From positions 1 through 64,000 of the forward strand of contig CALOAF010000004.1 of the NCBI GenBank assembly GCA_942491385.1: a DNA stretch of 64,000 nucleotides, written 5' to 3'. The translations under genes were made by a program, and so were the position numbers. Positions 61,022 to 64,000 of the stretch are shown here, in pieces. Source of the DNA: UBA6170 sp942491385. GTDB taxonomy: Bacteria > Chloroflexota > Anaerolineae > Anaerolineales > Anaerolineaceae. Below the pieces are notes generated by a model. It ran no database searches and was not told the DNA's origin. It worked only from the letters and a program-made list of their open reading frames with translations. Position 1 is the stretch's first letter. Every line of letters begins with the position of its first letter.

Positions 61022-62041
61022 TTAGTTAGAACCAGCAGGAGCTTCTTCCGCTATATTTACTCGGAAGAGACCATCTTTAATTTCCTGTTCACGTTGTTGA
61101 ACTAAGCTTAGGACATCAGCTGGCAATTTTGAATCCATTCCATGCCATGGAGCTAAAGATGCTCCACCTTTTCCAACCATGCTGAAATCTTTCAAATCTT
61201 GGGCAGTAAAAGCACCAGCATTAACCTGATTAATTATGTATTCTACAGTTGGTGTCATATTCCAGACTGGGCTGTTAACGACATGATCTGGTCCTAATTC
61301 GTATTGATCACTCATGTTGCCGAATGCATACAAACCATTTTCAACAGCAGCATCAATAACACCAAAGCGTTCTGCAAATAAGACATCAGCGCCATTATCA
61401 ATCTGTGCTAAGGCAGCTTCTTTGGCTGCAGCCGGGTCAAACCAGGAATTGATAAAGGAAACCAGAACAGTTGCTTCTGGATTTACTTCTTTGACACCTT
61501 CAATGAAAGCGTTGACGATACGGTTAACTTCAGGAACTGGGAGTCCACCAACGACGCCAATTACACCTGTTTCCGTCAACCCACCAGCCATTAAACCACA
61601 CAGATAAGCAGGTTCATGGATCCAATTGTCAAACACAGCAACATTGGGTTCTGAAGGCCCAAAACCAGAACCAAAAACAAAAGCAATTTCAGTGTAGTCC
61701 TTGGCAACACGGCGAACTGCTTCTTCGTTTCCGAATGCATCACCAAAAATTGCTGCTGGTTTTTTCTCTTCAGAGACTTCGCGCAAAATTCTTTCCATAT
61801 CACCAGAGTAACCAATATCATCGGTGTACTCATATTTAATTTTGCCTTCATCAGAAGCTTTTAATAATGCCTGATGTATAACACCATCCCAGGGTTCTTC
61901 TATGGCGGTTGCGTACGCGCCAAAGAACAATGGGAGTTCGCTTGATGTTTCTTCTACTGGTGCTGGCTCAGCTGGTTGACAGGCTGAAAGCAGAACCGTG
62001 AGTAATAGGGTGAAAACGAGAATAACTTTAAGATGTTTCAT
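61022..62041 (-). CDS. BMP-family nucleoside-binding lipoprotein
   Basis: A 339-residue substrate-binding lipoprotein (lipobox LLSAC near residue 21) of the BMP/PnrA family. Typical blocks are FVFGSGFGPSEPNVAVFDNW, AYLCGLMAGGLTETGVIGVV and INSWFDPAAAKEAALAQIDN. An AAGGAGA site precedes the ATG. It is the first gene of the transporter-molybdenum hydroxylase-deaminase operon. Nucleosides or nucleobases are the expected ligands from family and context. Confidence 0.93.
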   Translation of the reverse strand: MKHLKVILVFTLLLTVLLSACQPAEPAPVEETSSELPLFFGAYATAIEEPWDGVIHQALLKASDEGKIKYEYTDDIGYSGDMERILREVSEEKKPAAIFGDAFGNEEAVRRVAKDYTEIAFVFGSGFGPSEPNVAVFDNWIHEPAYLCGLMAGGLTETGVIGVVGGLPVPEVNRIVNAFIEGVKEVNPEATVLVSFINSWFDPAAAKEAALAQIDNGADVLFAERFGVIDAAVENGLYAFGNMSDQYELGPDHVVNSPVWNMTPTVEYIINQVNAGAFTAQDLKDFSMVGKGGASLAPWHGMDSKLPADVLSLVQQREQEIKDGLFRVNIAEEAPAGSN

Positions 62042-62395
62042 TTTTTGACTTCTCCTTGGTTTATATAGAATGAAATGAATAAAATTGACGACTGAAATTA
62101 ACCATTAAGGACTTTTCGTGAATTTCACCTCCTGTGAATTGTTCAAATTAATTTTGAAATACGCATCATTTCTTTTCGCGCACGGAAATTGCAATCTAAA
62201 AGATAATTTTGATATAAAAGGAATGAAAATTAATTACCATAAAAGTTAATTCAGTATTAGTTTATAGATTTTTACCAAAAAAATCAAGACAAATTCTCAA
62301 AAAGGTGTTATTTGTCTGACATTTCAGGATGATTCATCTTATTTTCAAATAATTAATGAAATAAATTCCAATCTTACCTGGGATATAATTACCAA
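62042..62395. promoter_or_regulatory. Divergent promoter region between the nucleoside operon and the LuxR-Kelch gene
   Basis: A 354-base AT-rich gap with no gene. It holds the ribosome site for the lipoprotein gene (AAGGAGA), a perfect 11-bp palindrome GTGAATTTCAC at 62118-62128, and a related half site GTGAATT at 62134-62140. These could be an operator. At the other end is the -10 of the regulator gene. No strong -35 is seen for either side. Confidence 0.5.
62384..62389 (+). promoter_or_regulatory. -10 element of the LuxR-Kelch gene
   Basis: TATAAT six bases upstream of the ATG at 62396; no ribosome site between. Predicted leaderless mRNA. Confidence 0.5.
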
Positions 62396-63742
62396 ATGGT
62401 TGATGAGAATGAATTAAGCGATCGAGAAATTGAAATTATCCGGTTAGTGGCAACAGGTGCCAGTAACAAAGAAATCGCCAATTTTTTAACGATAAGTCCC
62501 AATACAGTCAAAGTACATCTAAGAAATATTTTTGGGAAATTAGGGGTTTTATCCAGAACTGAAGCGACCATGACAGCCATAAGAATGGGGTTGGTTGACT
62601 CTCCTGGATCTGAAAACCAGACTGAAAATCGGAATGAAGTTTCACCATCCGAAGGCATTAATTCGCAGGTACTCCCGCAAAATACCAAACCACCAGTTTC
62701 CTCTAAGAGGAGTTTATTAATTATTATAGGGTTTGGCCTGATTATTCTTGTCCTGGCAGGATTTCTACTTAATCGTGTATTATCTACCTCAAATGAGCCT
62801 GAGGGTGGTATTTCAGTGGCTGAATTGGAGGAATTAACTTCAAAGCGGTGGACGACCGTTCAAGATTTACCCCTAGCGTTATCTGGCATGGGTTTTGCCC
62901 GTTATGAAAATAAGTTTATGTTATTTGGCGGTGCCAGTGAAAATTCCATTTCTGATAAGTTATTTATCTACGATTTGGATTCGGGTGCCTGGACAGAAGG
63001 TGCAAATCTTCCAAACCCTTTAAAAGACATTCAGGTAACCATATTGGGTGAGAGAATTTACCTCCCGGGTGGAATTGATGAAAATAATGAAGTTAAATCT
63101 AATTTATTAATCTACAATCCTAGAAACAACAACTGGGATGAAGGTGCTGAGTTGCCTATTCCAATCAGCGGCTATGCATTAGCCCCGTATGAAGGAAAGA
63201 TTTTCTTATTTGGTGGCTTTGATGGAAAAAATTACCTGAATAGCATATATGTTTTCAATCCTGGAATTAACGAGTGGATTCTTTTTGGCAGCATGGAAAC
63301 AACCATAGCCTATTCTTCTGCAGTGGTATTGGGTGGTCAAATTCATTTAATGGGTGGAATGAATGAAACTGGTGTATTGAAGGACCATCTCGTTTATTAC
63401 CCTCAAAGGGAATTATTGGGGGAAGATGCCTGGGAGAATGCGGCGGATTTGCCAGAAGCCAGATATGGGATGAATTCGATTGTTCTGGCAGATATGGTTT
63501 ACACAGCAGGTGGAAAAAATTCGAAAGAAAAATTCTTGCCCATCATCCAATATCTACCCCCCAGAGATTCCTGGATAGAAATAGATTCTCCTCCAATTGA
63601 AATTGGAATATCGCCAGCTGTCTTGCCATATGAAACCCGCTTATTTATTCTAGGCGGATTAAATTCTGAAGGATACTCAGATCAATCGTTAGCATATCAG
63701 GCAGTTTATACGGTGCTCGTTCCTGTTATTCAAAAAGACTAA
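62396..63742 (+). CDS. Membrane-anchored LuxR-type regulator with Kelch repeats
   Basis: A 448-residue protein of unusual architecture. Residues about 5-67 form a LuxR-type helix-turn-helix (LSDREIEIIRLVATGASNKE then IANFLTISPNTVKVHLRNIF). A single membrane helix (LLIIIGFGLIILVLAGFLL, about 106-126) follows. The C-terminal 300 residues contain about six Kelch motifs (FMLFGGASENSISDKLFIYD, IYLPGGIDENNEVKSNLLIY, IFLFGGFDGKNYLNSIYVFN, IHLMGGMNETG, FILGGLNSEG), expected to form an extracytoplasmic beta-propeller. No receiver domain is present. It probably senses an external ligand and controls transcription from the membrane, like CadC/ToxR but with a LuxR head. It diverges from the nucleoside operon. 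Confidence 0.85.
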   Translation: MVDENELSDREIEIIRLVATGASNKEIANFLTISPNTVKVHLRNIFGKLGVLSRTEATMTAIRMGLVDSPGSENQTENRNEVSPSEGINSQVLPQNTKPPVSSKRSLLIIIGFGLIILVLAGFLLNRVLSTSNEPEGGISVAELEELTSKRWTTVQDLPLALSGMGFARYENKFMLFGGASENSISDKLFIYDLDSGAWTEGANLPNPLKDIQVTILGERIYLPGGIDENNEVKSNLLIYNPRNNNWDEGAELPIPISGYALAPYEGKIFLFGGFDGKNYLNSIYVFNPGINEWILFGSMETTIAYSSAVVLGGQIHLMGGMNETGVLKDHLVYYPQRELLGEDAWENAADLPEARYGMNSIVLADMVYTAGGKNSKEKFLPIIQYLPPRDSWIEIDSPPIEIGISPAVLPYETRLFILGGLNSEGYSDQSLAYQAVYTVLVPVIQKD

Positions 63743-63756
63743 AAGAAATTTAAGAA

Positions 63757-63782
63757 AAAAGCTGAATCAAAGATCAGCTTTT
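63757..63782. terminator. Bidirectional terminator
   Basis: Nine-bp stem AAAAGCTGA/TCAGCTTTT with an eight-base loop; T-run is better on the minus strand, so it mainly ends the tRNA-Gly transcript. Confidence 0.7.
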
Positions 63783-63786
63783 CAGG

Positions 63787-63858
63787 AGCGGGAGACGGGA
63801 TTCGAACCCGCGAATGTTAGCTTGGAAGGCTAATGCCTTACCACTTGGCGACTCCCGC
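63787..63858 (-). tRNA. tRNA-Gly (anticodon TCC)
   Basis: A 72-base tRNA. Acceptor GCGGGAG/CTCCCGC, anticodon loop CTTCCAA with TCC, and T-loop GGTTCGAATCC are present. Discriminator T; CCA not encoded. Confidence 0.96.
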
Positions 63859-63925
63859 GTAATGGTGGCTATTATACCATTGTTGAATGCTTTGTGAAGG
63901 CTGATTCTTGACAAATTTTGATGAT

Positions 63926-64000
63926 TTAGTTTTCATAAGGTTGCACAACCAGGAGATAGGTGAGTGCTCGTTTTTCAGAATCCTGATCACGAATGCAAAA
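63926..64000 (-). CDS. Partial CDS, C-terminal end only (hypothetical)
   Basis: An open frame enters from the window edge on the minus strand and ends at TAA (63928-63926). The 24 visible residues include RDQDSEKRALTYLLVVQPYE. Too short to assign; other frames here are also briefly open, so this is tentative. Confidence 0.3.
   Translation of the reverse strand, partial: FCIRDQDSEKRALTYLLVVQPYEN

Noticed and set aside
1..64000. Global recoding of TGA to an amino acid
   Set aside because: Many intact genes end in TGA (for example rmlA and the acetyltransferase) at the expected family length, so TGA is a normal stop apart from selD.
1..64000. CRISPR arrays, insertion sequences, integrases, prophage or toxin-antitoxin genes
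   Set aside because: None seen on reading the genes and gaps; no tandem spacer pattern or transposase motifs were found by eye.

Overview
The window looks like a chromosomal segment of an anaerobic or facultative member of the Chloroflexota, most likely class Anaerolineae. This is inferred from gene content: a DUF6754/MutL-like membrane cluster, a DUF3090-SCO1664 pair, a UgtP/MGDG-synthase-type glycosyltransferase, paired stomatin-like proteins, and low-GC DNA with Shine-Dalgarno-led genes alongside apparently leaderless ones. I see no rRNA, CRISPR array, insertion sequence, integrase or prophage gene. Gene density is high, and the only gene-free stretches above 300 bases are the trpS T-box leader and 62042-62395.

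Layout. 1-3538: dTDP-rhamnose genes (rmlB cut by the window edge, rmlA, rmlD) and a GT2 glycosyltransferase. 3615-8090: metG, an NfeD-slipin pair, a GNAT acetyltransferase, a promoter/mini-ORF/terminator leader before a SWIM zinc-finger gene, and tRNA-Ser(CGA). 8122-16080: a beta-CASP RNase-like hydrolase behind an RNase D gene with an in-frame TGA, an OmpR-type two-component pair, a GH1 glucosidase, a PncC/CinA-type amidohydrolase and a glycolipid glycosyltransferase. 16239-24663: a nearly complete cytochrome c maturation cluster (ccmE, frameshifted ccmF, ccmH, ccmG-like, zinc-ribbon gene, diheme lipoprotein, ccmA, ccmB, ccmC, ccmD). 24824-35163, minus strand: homoserine dehydrogenase, SCO1664, DUF3090, murI, a class-I glutamine-amidotransferase-like hydrolase, rplS, uvrC, gamma-glutamyltransferase, selD and an SPFH protein. 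35305-43527: a PyrK-like/PIG-L/PyrD-like operon, dtd, T-box-controlled trpS, a lipoprotein, a HAD protein, a membrane-SH3b protein and a phosphohexomutase. 43589-51865: the eight-gene minus-strand cluster of uncharacterised membrane and accessory proteins. 51904-64000: a second PIG-L deacetylase, tRNA-Met/Ile2(CAT), a seven-gene nucleoside/purine uptake and catabolism operon, a LuxR-TM-Kelch regulator, tRNA-Gly(TCC) and the end of one more gene.

Main points. (1) selD is itself a selenoprotein gene: its true start is at 34012 and an in-frame TGA at 33949-33947 falls where SelD proteins carry catalytic Sec/Cys. (2) Three genes are interrupted: rnd by TGA, and ccmF and the DUF6754 gene by one-base shifts in homopolymers. 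These could be sequence errors or real. (3) The 43589-51865 cluster is the best candidate for an undescribed system: a divergent ASKHA/MutL-like protein, a barrel-sandwich protein, three or four membrane proteins, DUF6754, and a zinc-ribbon scaffold with nine spaced W-[LI] motifs. (4) At least six genes have a -10 box only 6-7 bases before the start codon and no Shine-Dalgarno sequence, which points to leaderless transcripts. (5) A DNA-binding LuxR domain is fused through one membrane helix to a Kelch propeller, divergent from the nucleoside operon.
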